NCBI RefSeq assembly: GCF_026212465.1
Contig: NC_080049.1
Span: 13,600,349 to 13,664,348, forward strand
Reading direction: 5' to 3'
Length of the DNA stretch: 64,000 nucleotides
From: Amaranthus tricolor
Taxonomy: Eukaryota > Streptophyta > Magnoliopsida > Caryophyllales > Amaranthaceae
Position numbers and translations under genes: made by a program. This document shows, piece after piece, positions 37,236-49,684 of the stretch (its first letter is position 1; each line of letters starts with the position of its first letter). The notes below the pieces were generated by a model. The model was not told the origin of the DNA and searched no databases. It saw only the letters and a list, made by a program, of their open reading frames with translations.

Positions 37236-37485
37236 GCAAAGGTCATTTGCTGCGGTTCATTAGAAAACCGGAGCAATTAATCCAATTTTGCTAGGGTATT
37301 TGCTGCGGTTGTGCATAAACCGCAGCAATAAATGCATGATGCTAGGGTATTTGCTGCGGTCCTTAGGAAAACCGCAGCAATTAGAGTATTTTTTTTTTTT
37401 CCAAATACGTTTTTCTATTTTTTGCTGCTAATACACAAAAACCGCAGTAAATATTGAGCAGCAAATACATTTTTTTCCACTAGTG
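37236..37485. promoter_or_regulatory. CACTA 5' terminal and subterminal repeat region
   Basis: TTTGCTGCGG occurs near 37249, 37299 and 37351, each paired with a following complement (CCGGAGCAATT, CCGCAGCAATA, CCGCAGCAATT). TTTGCTGCTAAT...CCGCAGTAAAT and GCAGCAAATAC then lead into the terminal TTTTTTTCCACTAGTG. This end has fewer copies than the 3' end. Confidence 0.8.
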
Positions 37486-39955
37486 AATTTACAATAAACA
37501 ATGAGAACTAGATAATAAACAATGAACAAGGATCAATGATCAATAAACAATGAACGATGAATAATGAATATTTAACTGTAAACAAGGATCAATGATTAAT
37601 GAATAATACACGATGAACAACAAACAAGGATCAATGATCAATGAACAATAAACGATGAACAATGAAAGACGAACAATTACCAAGCATCAATTATAAAGGA
37701 ACAATAAACGATGAACACTGAACAAGGATCAATGATCAATGATCAATCAACAAAGAACGATGAATGGTGAACAATAAACAAGGATCAATTATCAATGAAC
37801 ATTGAAAGATGAATAATGAATAAGGATCAATGATCTATGATCAATGAACAATGAACGATGAATGATGAACAATGACTAAAGATCAATAATCAATGAACGA
37901 AGATCAATGATGAACAAACAATGAACAACGAATATTGAACAATGAACAAGGATAAAGTATCATTAAACAATGAACGATGAACAATAAATAGTGAACAATA
38001 AACATCGATCCATGATCAATGATCAATGAATGATGAAGAATGAACAAGGATCAATGAACAACGAACACTGAATGATAAAGAATGAAAAAGGATAAATCAT
38101 CAATGAATAAAAAACGCTGAACAATGAACAATGAACACTTAATGATGAACAATGAACAAGGATCAATGATCAATGAACAATGAATGATGAACAATGAATA
38201 ATAAACAAGGATTAAAGATTAATGAACAATGAACGATGAACATTGAGCACTGAACAACGAGCAATGAACAATAAACAATGAAGAATCAACAATGAACAAT
38301 GAGTAATGGATAATGAACAATGAACAAGGATGAATGATCAATAAACAATAATCAATGAACAATTAATATTGAACAACACACAAGGATCAATGATAAATGA
38401 ATAATCAACGATGAACAACAAACAAGGATCAACGATCAATGAATGACGAACAATTAACAAGGATGAATTATCAAGGAACAATGAACGAAAAACAATGAAA
38501 AAGGATCAATGACCGAGGAACGATGAACAATGAATGATGAACAATAAACAATAAACAAGGATCAATTATCAACGATAAATAAACGATCAACAATGTACAA
38601 GGATCCATTATTTACGATCAATGAACAAGGATCAATTATGAATGAACGATGATTAGTGATGAATGAACAATTAACAATGAATGATGAACAATGGAACAAG
38701 GATTAATAATCAATGAACAATGAACGATGAATAATGAATAATGAACAATGATCAATCATCACTGAACAATAAGCGATGAATAAAAAACAATGAAAATTGA
38801 CCTATGAATAATGAACCATGAACCATGATTAATGATCAATGAATAATGAACGATGAATAATGAAAAATGAACAATGACCAATGAATGATAAACAATGAAA
38901 AAGGATAAATGATCAATGAATGATGAAGAATGAACAAGGATCAATGATGAATGAACAATAGACAATGAACAATGAGCAACGAACACTTAATGATTAACGA
39001 TTTACAAGGATCAATGATAAATGAACAATGAAGGATGAACAATGAACAATAAACAAGGATTAATGATTAATGAACAGTGAACGATGAACAATGAAAGATG
39101 AACAATGAAAAGTAAACAATGAAGAATTCACAATGAACACTGAACAAGGATCAATGTTCAATAAACAATGAACGATGAGTAATGAATATTTAACAATAAA
39201 CAAGGATTAATGATTAATGAATAATAAACGTTGAACAACAAACAAGGATCAATGATCAATGAACAATAAACGATGAACAATGAATGACGAACAATTACCA
39301 AGCATCAATTATAAAGCAACTATAAACGATGAACACTGAACAAGGATCAATGATCAATGATCAATGTACAAAGAACGATGAATGGTGAACAATGAACAAG
39401 GATAAATTATCAACGAACGATGATCAATGAACAATGAACGAAGAACAATGAACAAGGATCAATGATCAAGCAACAATGAACGATGAATGATGAACAATGA
39501 ACAAGGATCAATGATCAATGATTAATGAACAATGAACAATGAATGATGAATAATAAACAAGGATCAATTATCAAGGAACAATGAACGATGAACAATGAAC
39601 AAGGATCTATGATCAATGATCAATGAACAATGAACGATGAATGATGAACAATGAACAAAGATAAATGATCAATAAATGATGACCAATGAACAACGAACGA
39701 TGATCAATGATGAATCACCAATGAACAATGAATGATGAACAATAAACAAGGATCAATTATCAATGAACATTGAAAGATGAATATTGAATAAGGATCAATG
39801 ATCTTTGATCAATGAACAATGAACGATGAATGATGAACAATGAATAAAGATCAATAATCAATGAACGAAGATCAATGATGAATAAACAATGATCAATGAA
39901 TAATGAACAATGAACAAGAATCAGTTATCATTAAACAATGAACGATGAACAATAA
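37486..39955. repeat. AATGAAC-type minisatellite, block 2
   Basis: This is the same degenerate word family as block 1, in 2.47 kb. Longer internal repeats exist. The segment around 37970-38050 matches the sequences flanking the chromovirus insertion (about 39915-39955 joined to 53409-53460). The segment at about 38710-39145 matches the left flank of CACTA-1 joined to its right flank. The block therefore holds internal paralogues of both empty sites. No gene is supported. Confidence 0.9.
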
Positions 39956-42900
39956 TGTAACCGCCTCGCATTATGTGGGCAAACACTAATTGGAATTCAG
40001 TATTAATCAAGCGGAGGCTTACTTTTGATAACACAATTAAGGGGTTACTTAAAGGTCAAACCAATATCCAAGTATAATACTTGAACCAAACCAAAGCAAT
40101 ATAACGGAAGTCTTTACTGTCCAACAGATAGGAAAATTACAACCAAATCGAAATAAGTCCAAAGTTCAAATTACATCCTTAAATTAGTCAAAATCTAAAC
40201 TAATAGTCTCTCAAATACAATAAAGAGATCTAAACAAAAGGGGAGTTATACTCCAACTCGGATTCATCTTTCGCTCGCATATCCATTCTGCGTAGAAGTG
40301 CCATAGGGGTTTACTCTAAAAACAAAACCATTGGAAAACCATACAAAGCATAGTATCAGCAAAAAGGCTGAGTATAACCACACTAGTGTCCGTCAAACAA
40401 GTTATTCAAACCTTTTTTTTTGTGTAAATTCATTTCGAAATATGCTTTTTCATTTGATAAATCATATTATTGTTCAAATCCAATTCAATGGCTCTATAGT
40501 CATTTCAAATTCTCATTTTTCATCATAAATCATAAGATCTCAATGGATCCAAATCAATTTCAAACTCATATTATAAGTTTACATGGGTACTCTATGAGTC
40601 ATCCTGTGACTCGTTTGGTAGTCGCTCTACCGTCCGCGACATGTCCGCTAGTGTAACACTATGGTATTGTGAACAATACGCGCTCAACATTGGTTAGTCG
40701 TTTAATCATGCACACAACATTTGCTGTGGCATATGTACCCGCCATTTAGGCTAAAATATTTTTTGTACATAGTATATCTCGTGTAATTTTAGTAGCATTT
40801 AAAATTAAAAAATATTAACTTTTTTCATATGATAAACCTCTTTTATTTGCACATAGCAAAACATACTTTATTTGCAACTTAGCAAAATCAAATCATAATA
40901 TTTCCCACTTAGGTAAAACATGCTTCGCATAATCATATCATTAAACATAACCTTTGTATTATATTGGGGCATCACTAGCATGTATGGTAATGCATCGTAA
41001 CAAAAAGTAATTAAAGTTCAATACGATTTTATTAGGGAAACCATTAAAATGTTTCGTTTCAATCCTTCTTAAAGTAAATATAACTTAAAAGGGTTTTGAA
41101 ATTCATTCAAAACAACTAGAATACGATTCATAAGTCTATAAAATCATTACGACAGAAGATTTCATAAAACACTATTTTCTTAAATACGAAATAGTTTTGC
41201 CGGTAATAAAATCGATAATTGATTTACAAGGTATATATTAATTCTCCAACAAGGCTTAAATTCATCAAGTCATGATAATACCTTATTTAAAATGAATTTA
41301 AGGTTGTCCCATCAGATTATAATTGGTTATGTTAATTTATAACGATCTTACAATTATTTTCGACAATTTGGGTATTTACCATTATTTAAATGGTGTCTTA
41401 AATTTGTCTAATGCATAAACCATGTAATTTAAACTTAATTTATACTATGAGGCAGTAGGTTATTAATATAATTATACAATTTTTTATATAGGTCTAGTTT
41501 TACCCAAATTTAATTAACAATATTACACTTTTAATAAACAAACATTTTCTATTAATTTCATAAATTAGTAAATATTTAATAATTTATTTTGTAAAATTAT
41601 ACCAAAGTTCCAGAAGTAATATAACGTTTTTATTAGGCCATTCGAACTTATAAAAATCGTGTATGATGTTTAATGATTTTGTATAGACATTTTATCGATA
41701 AATAGAATAAAAAAGGTTTAAAATTATTTGAGTCCGAATAAAATATTATAAAAATTATATGAAATTCCAGAAGCTATTTTAAGGGGTATAAAATTTTAAA
41801 TAAACACTAAAAATCACGTGAGGTATTTGTAATAATTAATATCGTTATTTTACCGATAAACGGAATAAAATTTGTTTAAGTCCATATATGGTCACGAAAA
41901 TCCATATAAATTTTTAACATGTATCTACTGTTTATATAAGTGTCTTATAAACGTTTTATGTGCAATAGAAGTCATTTATTATTTATTTTATATTTTACCG
42001 TTTTCCAACTTACCGATTATTAATAACAGAGTAAAAATTAGTAAGGTCCTTAAATATCAACTGTAGAAATACTAATGGATGATCGAATGCAACAAGAGGG
42101 GGGGGTGAATTGTTGTGTAGTAGGTTTAAGATTTTTGCCTCTAATTTTTGCGGAATTATATTAAGTAAAGGACAAAACTTAAACTTAAAAACGAAAAGAA
42201 AAATAATAAAGGAGACAAAGATTTTACGTGGAAACCTTCTTGGCCTAATAAGAAGGAAAAACCACGACCCCCCGGGATTTCAAAATTCTCACTATGTTAA
42301 GGCAATCAATTACAATTACACATAACAATGTTTTGCTTCACTTGAAGCTTCTCAATTCTCTAAACGCTTTACTCAAAGCTTCTCTACTTAGGCCTAATTC
42401 TCTTCTCTTCTCTTTTCTCCTTCTCTTTCTCTTCTCACGTTTCTATTCTCTATTCCCTTAGACTTCCCACAAGTCTAATTACAAGATAACACTCAATTAC
42501 CCTTTACAAGGCCAATTCTCATAAAGATCAAAATGAAATTGTTGCTCAAGAAAAATATTATGAATTAATTGGCATAAAAAAAACTTTGAATATTTTTCTC
42601 AATTAATTCTCCCTTTTGATGGACACACTCCATTCATTTTTCTGAACCGTAATTTCCCTCTTTTATAAGGGGAACAGCAGGTAGTGCACTCAGCCCATGT
42701 TCTCCACGAGTTGCACATATCCCATGTTCTCCATAACTTACTTACTCCCAAAGAAAATGGAAAGTTAGTTAAAGGTAGGAGTGGAATGTAACTGCTGTAC
42801 ACATGCACGGTTAAAACATCATGGATTAAGTAAGATCCTAATTTATAGGAGACCAATTCAAAGAAGAGAACAAGTCTCTTGAACATCCGAGTTTATAGGA

Positions 42901-44952
42901 GATAAACAAGGAATTGATTTTCTCCATGTTTTTAGGCGAATTAAAATCATTTTGCCAATTAATAAATAAACTTAATTAAGCAACTAATTAAATTTTAACC
43001 TTTTACATTAACCAAAAACAGAAATCATAATATTCGTAATTTCCAGTTAATATCTTCTTCAGACCTGCATCGTGAGGAACAGCGTACTGTCTCCATCTTC
43101 AACTTTCGTCAGAACTTCAACTCTAGGAACAGTAAACTGTCTTCCAGAGCAATTTCCCAACTTCTTGGATATTTGAGACATGTACATCTTCCACGAATCA
43201 AGTCATAGGCTTCATCAACGATTCACATTAAATCGGATATATACCTACAAAACAATCTCTAATAATATGTTTGTTTATTTAAAAGTAAAGTCATCATCAA
43301 AACCTTAAGAGGCCAACATCAACGAAACCTTCCCAAACATTTACCAATTTTACCTACTGTCCATATGAGTATGTGATAAACATTTCAACTCCATATGTCT
43401 TTGTTTGGTAATTATTTTATATTTTACCATTTTACAATTTACCGTTAAACATCTTAACGATTATTCAAAAATACTAAAAAATTCCGAACTAAATATATTA
43501 TGGCCAAATCTTGTTGGAGACATTATAATATGTTTTTATTAATTATTTTTGATGATGAAGAGTTCATCTAATACCATATTTTATAATATGAGTATTTAAC
43601 ACACCTTAAAATACATTAAAATATCAATTTAACGAATAATCTCAACAAAAAGTATCCAAGAAATTTTCTTAACATATAGCTACTGGAAATTTCTTTTAAA
43701 ATGAATTTGAAATATTTTTAAATTCATATAATCATTTCCATCACAATAACTTTCACAAAGTAGTGTTAAACATGCCTTTAAACATACAATAATTTATAAA
43801 ATCAACATGCATGATGCCCACAATAATAATACACGTAATAAATTATTCCATACTTAAATTTATCATTTTGACATCATTTTTCAATATTAAGAACTTCTCT
43901 TTGGGAATTTTATTTTATTTTATTTTTAAAAAAACGTTATACACAAACATTCCCAACTTATTCTTAAATTCTTTAAAAATCACCGCATGTGACATACCGT
44001 GACTCATAGCCTATATAATTATTTCGTAAGCTCCTACGCGTTCTTAGAAGTGGTTCTAACTTCGGTTCCTTGCCCTTCAAGTCTTAACTCCAACTCTTCA
44101 ATCTATACTTGGTTGATTTCTTAATGTTTGTTGTCTATGGAAAACTCTTAAGATGAAGATTATTTTTATGGGAGATTTGAGTTTATAAACATAAATTTTT
44201 AGAAGTTTTAGATGGGTTTTTGAAGGAGATTTGATGAGAAAAGAAGGTGTTTTAGTTATTGAAAGTTTGAAGGATTCTAGTGTTTGTTCATGGATGAACT
44301 TGGGAGCAATGTGTCGGGGTTTATGACTGAATAATTATTCAGAAAATAGAGTGTTTTTGCTTCAAATATTTGCCCCTTGCATGCTTGTAATGATGCACAA
44401 GCTTTGGGTAGAACAAAATGGGTTCTTGGGTAGAGTTTTTAGCTTGTGTATGTAAGTATACAAAGGACTATAAGGGGGAGTAGAACAGCTTTAGCATGGC
44501 TGGTTGGGGTTGTTTTTTTGGTGAGATTTGTCCATCATTTGATCTATTATAGTGTAGGAAAGGTTTATCTAAGATAGTTTAAGGTTTGGGTAAAAATTGT
44601 TGTACATGTAACAAGTTATGTAACTTGTACTTCATGTTTAAAAATCACTTGTATATGTGTGAAATATTTAATTTACTCCCATCATGGTTATATAATATGC
44701 TTGGGTAATAATTAAAATTTTTTTCGAACTGTTATAGGTAGTTGCTCAACTTTAAGTTTTACCTCCAAAGTTTACGTTATTTCTTGTTACGATTCATAAT
44801 CACGTTACAAATTAACAAGTTTCTAATCATTGTAAAGATTTTTCAAATTACTACCATCACTAATTAAATTATAATTAGTAACGAACAAATATATAAGGAA
44901 AAATAGGCGCTAAAAACGACTAATGAAATCTCCTAATAATACGACTGTTTCA
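39956..44952 (-). repeat. 3' LTR of chromovirus A, split by a solo LTR
   Basis: TGTAACCGCC to CTGTTTCA. Without the nested solo LTR and its extra 5-bp duplication the length is about 3,735 bp, close to the 3,724 bp of the LTR of copy B, to which it is nearly identical. No gene is seen in it. Confidence 0.92.
42062..43318 (-). mobile_element. Solo LTR (1,257 bp) nested in the chromovirus A LTR
   Basis: It has TG..CA ends (TGTAGAAATAC to GAGGCCAACA) and a perfect TCAAC duplication (42057-42061 and 43319-43323). Copy B has the uninterrupted sequence at about 57145. It is related to the LTR at 62192-63408, sharing GTCGAATGCAACAAGAGG, TTTTACGTGGAAACCTTCTT and CACGACCCCCCGGGATTTC. No internal domain is present. 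Confidence 0.9.
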
Positions 44953-44968
44953 GTCTTCCTTTCTTACA
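44953..44968 (-). other. Polypurine tract of chromovirus A
   Basis: On the minus strand, GTAAGAAAGGAAGAC immediately precedes the 3' LTR start TGAAACAG. Position and purine content fit the plus-strand primer site. Copy B has the same tract at 58781-58796. Confidence 0.75.
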
Positions 44969-45014
44969 GGAGTTTCGTCCTCGAAACAAACTCAAACTAA
45001 TGGTTATACATACA

Positions 45015-45422
45015 TCACTCAAATAAGTAAGGGTATCTAATTAACATGTCGTCCTCTTTTTCCCAAGTAGCACTGTCAGCATCCAGTCCACTCCATAGCA
45101 CTTTCACAAGTGGAATTGTGTGGCTACGGAGTTTTCTAACCTCTTGACGTAGGATCCTCAAGGGCTTCTCCTCATACTGCAAGCTTTCAACAAGTTGAAT
45201 CGGCTCATACTGGAGAACATGTGATGGATTCAACACATACTGGCGCAATTGCGACACATGGAACAAATTGTGAACCCTAGCTAATTGTGGGGGTAATGCT
45301 AAGTCATAAGCTACCTCCCCAAATCTGCGCAAAATTTCACAGGTTCCAATGTACCGAAGATCAAGCTTCCCTAGCATTCCGAACCTCTTGATTCCCTTTG
45401 CTGGCGAGACTTTAAGGAACAC
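45015..45422 (-). pseudogene. Chromovirus A integrase C-terminal region with chromodomain-like tail
   Basis: This 135-residue fragment starts FLKVSP and contains YIGTCEILRRFGEVAYDLAL (a GPY/F-type module), then VHNLFHVSQLRQYV, and ends with PLVKVLWSGLDADSATWE and YPYLFE, resembling the group II chromodomain tail of plant chromoviruses. In an active element the tail directs integration to particular chromatin. An in-frame stop at about 45478 separates it from the integrase core; copy B has the same stop. Confidence 0.85.
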
Positions 45423-45476
45423 CTTCTCACCGACTTGGAACTCAAGTTTCCTCCTCCTACGGTCTACGTAGGATTT

Positions 45477-46652
45477 CTATCGATCTTGGGTAACCTTCAT
45501 CCTGTCTCCAATGATACTGACTTGTTCAGCGGTCTCTCTGATCATCTCTAGTCCAACGAGCACGCCGGGACTCCCGGTATCCCAATAAAGTTGTGTCCTA
45601 CACCTTTGGCCATACAAGGCCTCATATGGAGCCATACCAATACTACTCTGGTAACTATTGTTGTAGGAGAGTTTTATCAATGGTAAGATGTCCTCCCACG
45701 CACACTGAAAATTAAGGGCATATGCCCAAAGCATATCCTCTAGAGTCTGGATGCTCCTCTCTGTCTGCCCATCTGTAGCTGGGTGAAAAGCGGTGCTGTA
45801 ATTAAGGGTCGTGTCGAATGCCCTTTGTAACTCATTCCAAAATCCAGCCACAAATTTTGGATCTCGATCTGAAACTATTGTCATCTGTATACCATGTAGT
45901 CTAAATACTTCTTTAACATAAACATCGGCCAATTGTTTTGCTTTCCAAGTTACTTTAGCAGGAATAAATCTGGCAGTCTTAGATAGTCGATCAACAATCA
46001 CCCAAATAGAATCATTTCCACTTCTCGAACGAGGCAATCCAACAACAAAGTCCATACTCACTGATTCCCACTTCCACTTAGGCACGAGAAGTGGTTGCAA
46101 TTCCCCCGGAGTGCGCTGGTGGTCAATCTTGACTTGCTGACATACTAAACATCGAGCTATGAAATCGTCGACATCCTTCTTCATGTTCATCCACCAAATG
46201 TATTATTTTAAATCTGCTAGCATGTTATCCCGTCCTGGGTGGATAGAGTACATAGTCGAATGTGCCTCCTTGAGTATTTTCTCTATCAATTCAGGATCTC
46301 GGGGCACGCATAACCTTCCCTCTACATGAATACTCCTATGTTTAGCAATATTGAAGTCATTAACTGCACCCTTTTCAATACCAATCTTCAACTCTAACAA
46401 GATGTCATCATACTGTTGTAGCTCACGGATCTCCTCATGTAGACTTGTTGTTGTACTCATAGCATTCAAAACGCTGTCGTATGATCCCTTCTTAACCACA
46501 ATCAATTCTAGCTCCTTCATCTCCACATAAATCTCGTACGGCACTGAAATTAGTCCATTAATGACCATTCTCGGTTTTCGGCTTAAGGCATCTGCTACAC
46601 GGTTTGCTTTCCTGGGATGATACTCCAATGTGAGGTCATACTCTTTCATCAA
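45477..46652 (-). pseudogene. Chromovirus A RNase H end and integrase (HHCC and DDE core)
   Basis: The first frame (46652-46203) holds the connection after RNase H ([18 protein letters not shown]) and the start of the integrase zinc-binding part ([14 protein letters not shown]). A TAA at 46203 interrupts it. The next frame (46190-45477) gives CLVCQQVK, completing HHCC, then the catalytic core with SMDFVVGLP, VSDRDPKF and DGQTERSIQTLEDML, in which the D, D and E of DDE are present. The interrupting stop is shared with copy B, so it predates their duplication. Confidence 0.88.
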
Positions 46653-46667
46653 TTCTAGCCACCTTCT

Positions 46668-47690
46668 CTACCTCATGTTTAGCTCCTTCTGTGTAAACAG
46701 ATAAGTCAAACTCTTGTGATTGGTGTATATCTTGCAAGTAGTGCCGTAGAGATAATGCCTCCAAATTTTTAAGGCAAATATGACTCCGGCTAATTCTAAA
46801 TCATGCATTGGATAGTACTTCTCATTTGGCCTCAATTGTCTCGATGCGTAGGCAATCACTTTCCCCTCTTGCATGAGTACACAACCCAAGCCCTCTAAAG
46901 ATGCGTCACTGTATACCGTGAACTCTTTCCCATCCTCGGGCAACACAAGCACTTGAGCCGTTGTCAACCTCTTCTTCAATTCTAGGAAAGCATCTTCGCA
47001 CTTTTGTGACCACACGAACTTGGTATTCTTTCGAACCAAACTGGTGATCGGTAGTGCGATCTTAGAAAACCCATCAACATATGTTTGGTAATAACTTGCC
47101 AAACCCATAAAGCTCTTTACCTCAGTTACACTATTTGGTGCTGGCCAATCGATGATAGTCCTTATCTTCTCGGGGTCCACTGTTATGCCATCTTTTGAGA
47201 CTATATGAACTGGGAAGACAACTCGATCCAACCAGAATTCACTCTTGCTCAACTTCCCATAAAAGCTTCTTTCCCTCAATCGTGTTAATACCGATCTTAA
47301 GTGCTCCTCTTGATCTTTCTCTTTCTTAGAGTACACCAAGATATCATTAATGAAAACCACTATAAATTTATCGAGATAGTCATGGAATGTTCGATTCATC
47401 AAGTCCATGAATGCTGCAAGGGCATTGGTTAACCTAAACGGCATCACTCTAAACTCATAGTGTCCATATCTAGTGCGGAAAGCAGTTTTACGAATGTCTT
47501 CCTCCACTATCCTCAATTGATGGTAACTAGATCTCAAGTCAATTTTAGAGAAAACTCTGGGTCCTTTCAATTGGTCAAATAAATCATCAATTCTAGGAAG
47601 TGGGTACTTGTTCTTGATGGTGATTTTCTTCAGCTCCCGGTAGTCAATGCATAGACTCAAAGACCCATCTTTCTTCTTCACAAACAACAC
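46668..47690 (-). pseudogene. Chromovirus A reverse transcriptase and RNase H
   Basis: Typical Ty3/gypsy reverse transcriptase motifs are present: [46 protein letters not shown] and [10 protein letters not shown]. At the active site the usual F-I-D-D is [10 protein letters not shown], so the first catalytic aspartate is replaced by asparagine; copy B shows the same change. RNase H follows ([35 protein letters not shown]). The frame ends at a stop where copy B reads Q (MRQRRWLEL). Further stops precede it at about 47705-47740. Polymerase activity is not expected. Confidence 0.9.
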
Positions 47691-47735
47691 TGGAGCTCCC
47701 CATGGTGATACACTTGGTCAGATAAACCCTTTATC

Positions 47736-48382
47736 TTATAACTTCTCGAGTTGATTTTTTAGTTTAGCCAACTCAAGTGGTGCCATTCTATATGGTGCCT
47801 TTGAAATCGGGCTTGACCATGGAACTAGGTCAATGTGAAAATCAATCTCTCTCTTTAGAGGTAACCCAGGTAGATCATCTGGGAATACATCAGAAATTTC
47901 TTGAACTATCAAGATTTCGCTTAAGTCGACCTCCTTGTATGTTGACTCGCTCATGTGGTAGACTTGGGCTTCCCCACCTCTCTTTGGAAAGGTTGTAAGC
48001 CTCTCAATCCTCTCTGGCTTAATATTAGGTATGGTCCTATCACTAAAAGATACTTGATCCCCTAGATTGTTACCAACCTTTAAATTCCTCTCATAGCACT
48101 CAATCACTGCCCTGTGTTTACCTAGCCAGTCCATTCCTAGAATGATATCAAACTCTCCTAAGTCAAATACAATCAGGTCTACATGGAACACCTTACCCTG
48201 GATCACTAATGGGCAATCAATCAAATTTGTATTACATGATACCGTTGATCCATCAGGTAGGTCAACTCTATGCATTATAGGGCACACATTAACAGAACAG
48301 TCCAAGGATCTCACAAATAACTTAGAAACATAAGACTTTTTGGCCCCAAAATCAAATAAGACACGGGCGGACTTACCAAGCA
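47736..48382 (-). pseudogene. Chromovirus A protease and linker to reverse transcriptase
   Basis: A retropepsin-like segment starts just downstream of the hAT insertion. ARVLFDFGAKKSYVS occupies the active-site position, where a functional protease has D-S/T-G; copy B still reads VLFDSGADKSYVS. IILGMDWL, a conserved second motif, is intact. The frame runs on into [14 protein letters not shown] and ends LEKL before the reverse transcriptase. The D-S-G to D-F-G change indicates loss of activity in copy A after the duplication. Confidence 0.88.
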
Positions 48383-48390
48383 ATAACAGT

Positions 48391-49676
48391 TAGGGCTGCA
48401 CACGGTCCGGTCTGGTCTGGTTTGACAGAAAAATCAGACCAGACCAGTCAAGAGACCAGACCGGACCAGACCAGACCGTTCTAGAACGGTCTGGTCTGGT
48501 CTGGTCTACGGTTTTTTTATTTTTTTATTTTTTATTTTTTATTTTTTATTTTTTTAATTGAGTGAGAATTTAAGATAAACAAGAATCAAGCCATGTTTTA
48601 TAATCTTTCCTTGTTTGATAATTACAAGTCCTTAACTAACAAAAATCATTATATTGTCATACTAAATGCAAATAAAGTTACAGTGAATCTCATGGGAGAT
48701 ATTAGAATACACAAAGGATATTCTATTGAAAGATGTCTTGTATACCATGCTTTAAGTATACTCTGATTTCAATTAACAAACTAATCAAAGACATATACTG
48801 TGAAGTTGTCTTCACTACTGATAAGTATGTTCTGCAGGGCAATTTGAAGAAGATTCCTTTGCTTCTTGGTAATCATCAAAACGATATCGAGTAAACAAAA
48901 GAATAGAAGATATCCAGTAATTCATAAACCACTTCAAAGCAATGCAAACTTTATCAGTTGTGGTCATCAAAAAATTACACTTACCCAATATATAAAGACT
49001 CAAGATTCAACCAGATCATGAAAATTATAATTAACAATAAAAAATTAGTTATGTCGAAGAAGAAATGGAGGATCAAACAAAAACCCTAAAAATCAAAAAC
49101 TGATAAAAAAACCCTAAAAATCAAAAAAATCAACCAATATACTTACATTACGAGATTCTACACTTGATTCCGTGGTGAATGGTGAGATTGGAGAATGAAG
49201 ATTGGAGGAGGAGCGTCGAAGCCTCGAACTAGAACCACAGAAGCAGAGGCGTCTTTAAAGGAGGTCGTTTGTCGATGGGTTGAAGCTTGAAGAGTTGATG
49301 GAAGCGAGGCGAGCCGAGGCGACAGGAAGGAAATGTTTGCCCTAATCAATGACGTCTCAGACCTGGGCTGCTGGGGCCTGGGCAGGATGCGAGGAAGAAG
49401 AGAGGAGAATGGGAGAAGGAAGCAGCTTTGCCTTTTGCGTTTTCTAATTTACGGCAGCAGGAAGGAAATGTTTGCCCTAAATCCTAATCCCTAATATTAG
49501 AGTTTATTACGGTTTATTGGTCCGGTTTGGTCTACAAATTTAAAAACCGGGACCGGACCGTAAACCGTTTAAAAGAAACAAAAAAAAACCGGACCAGACC
49601 ATTCAAACCGTAGACCAGACCAAATACTTAAATTCCGGTTTGGTTTACGGTTTAGACCAAACCCTGTTCAGCCCTA
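48391..49676. mobile_element. Non-autonomous hAT element (1,286 bp) splitting gag-pro of chromovirus A
   Basis: The terminal inverted repeats are TAGGGCTG at 48391 and CAGCCCTA ending at 49676, flanked by a perfect 8-bp duplication ATAACAGT (48383-48390 and 49677-49684), the hAT hallmark. Subterminal regions are rich in GGTCTGG/CCAGACC words on one side and ACCGGACC/GGTTTACGG on the other. A perfect 38-bp palindrome centred on CTAG spans 48464-48501. The interior is AT-rich and I recognise no transposase, so it would depend on an enzyme supplied elsewhere. Confidence 0.92.
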
Positions 49677-49684
49677 ATAACAGT

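Noticed and set aside
36654..37276. Cys/Phe-rich minus-strand frames in the CACTA 5' region
   Set aside because: Composition follows the CAA/CAG-rich words; no domain, no good splice context, overlapping frames equally open.
40331..40656. Plus-strand frames in the chromovirus LTR (also at 55431-55757)
   Set aside because: The conservation between the two copies reflects recent duplication of the LTR, not coding constraint; no domain is recognisable.
48815..49349. Possible transposase frame inside the hAT element
   Set aside because: The frames are 62-63 codons, without any hAT dimerisation or BED-type motif, so the element is treated as non-autonomous.
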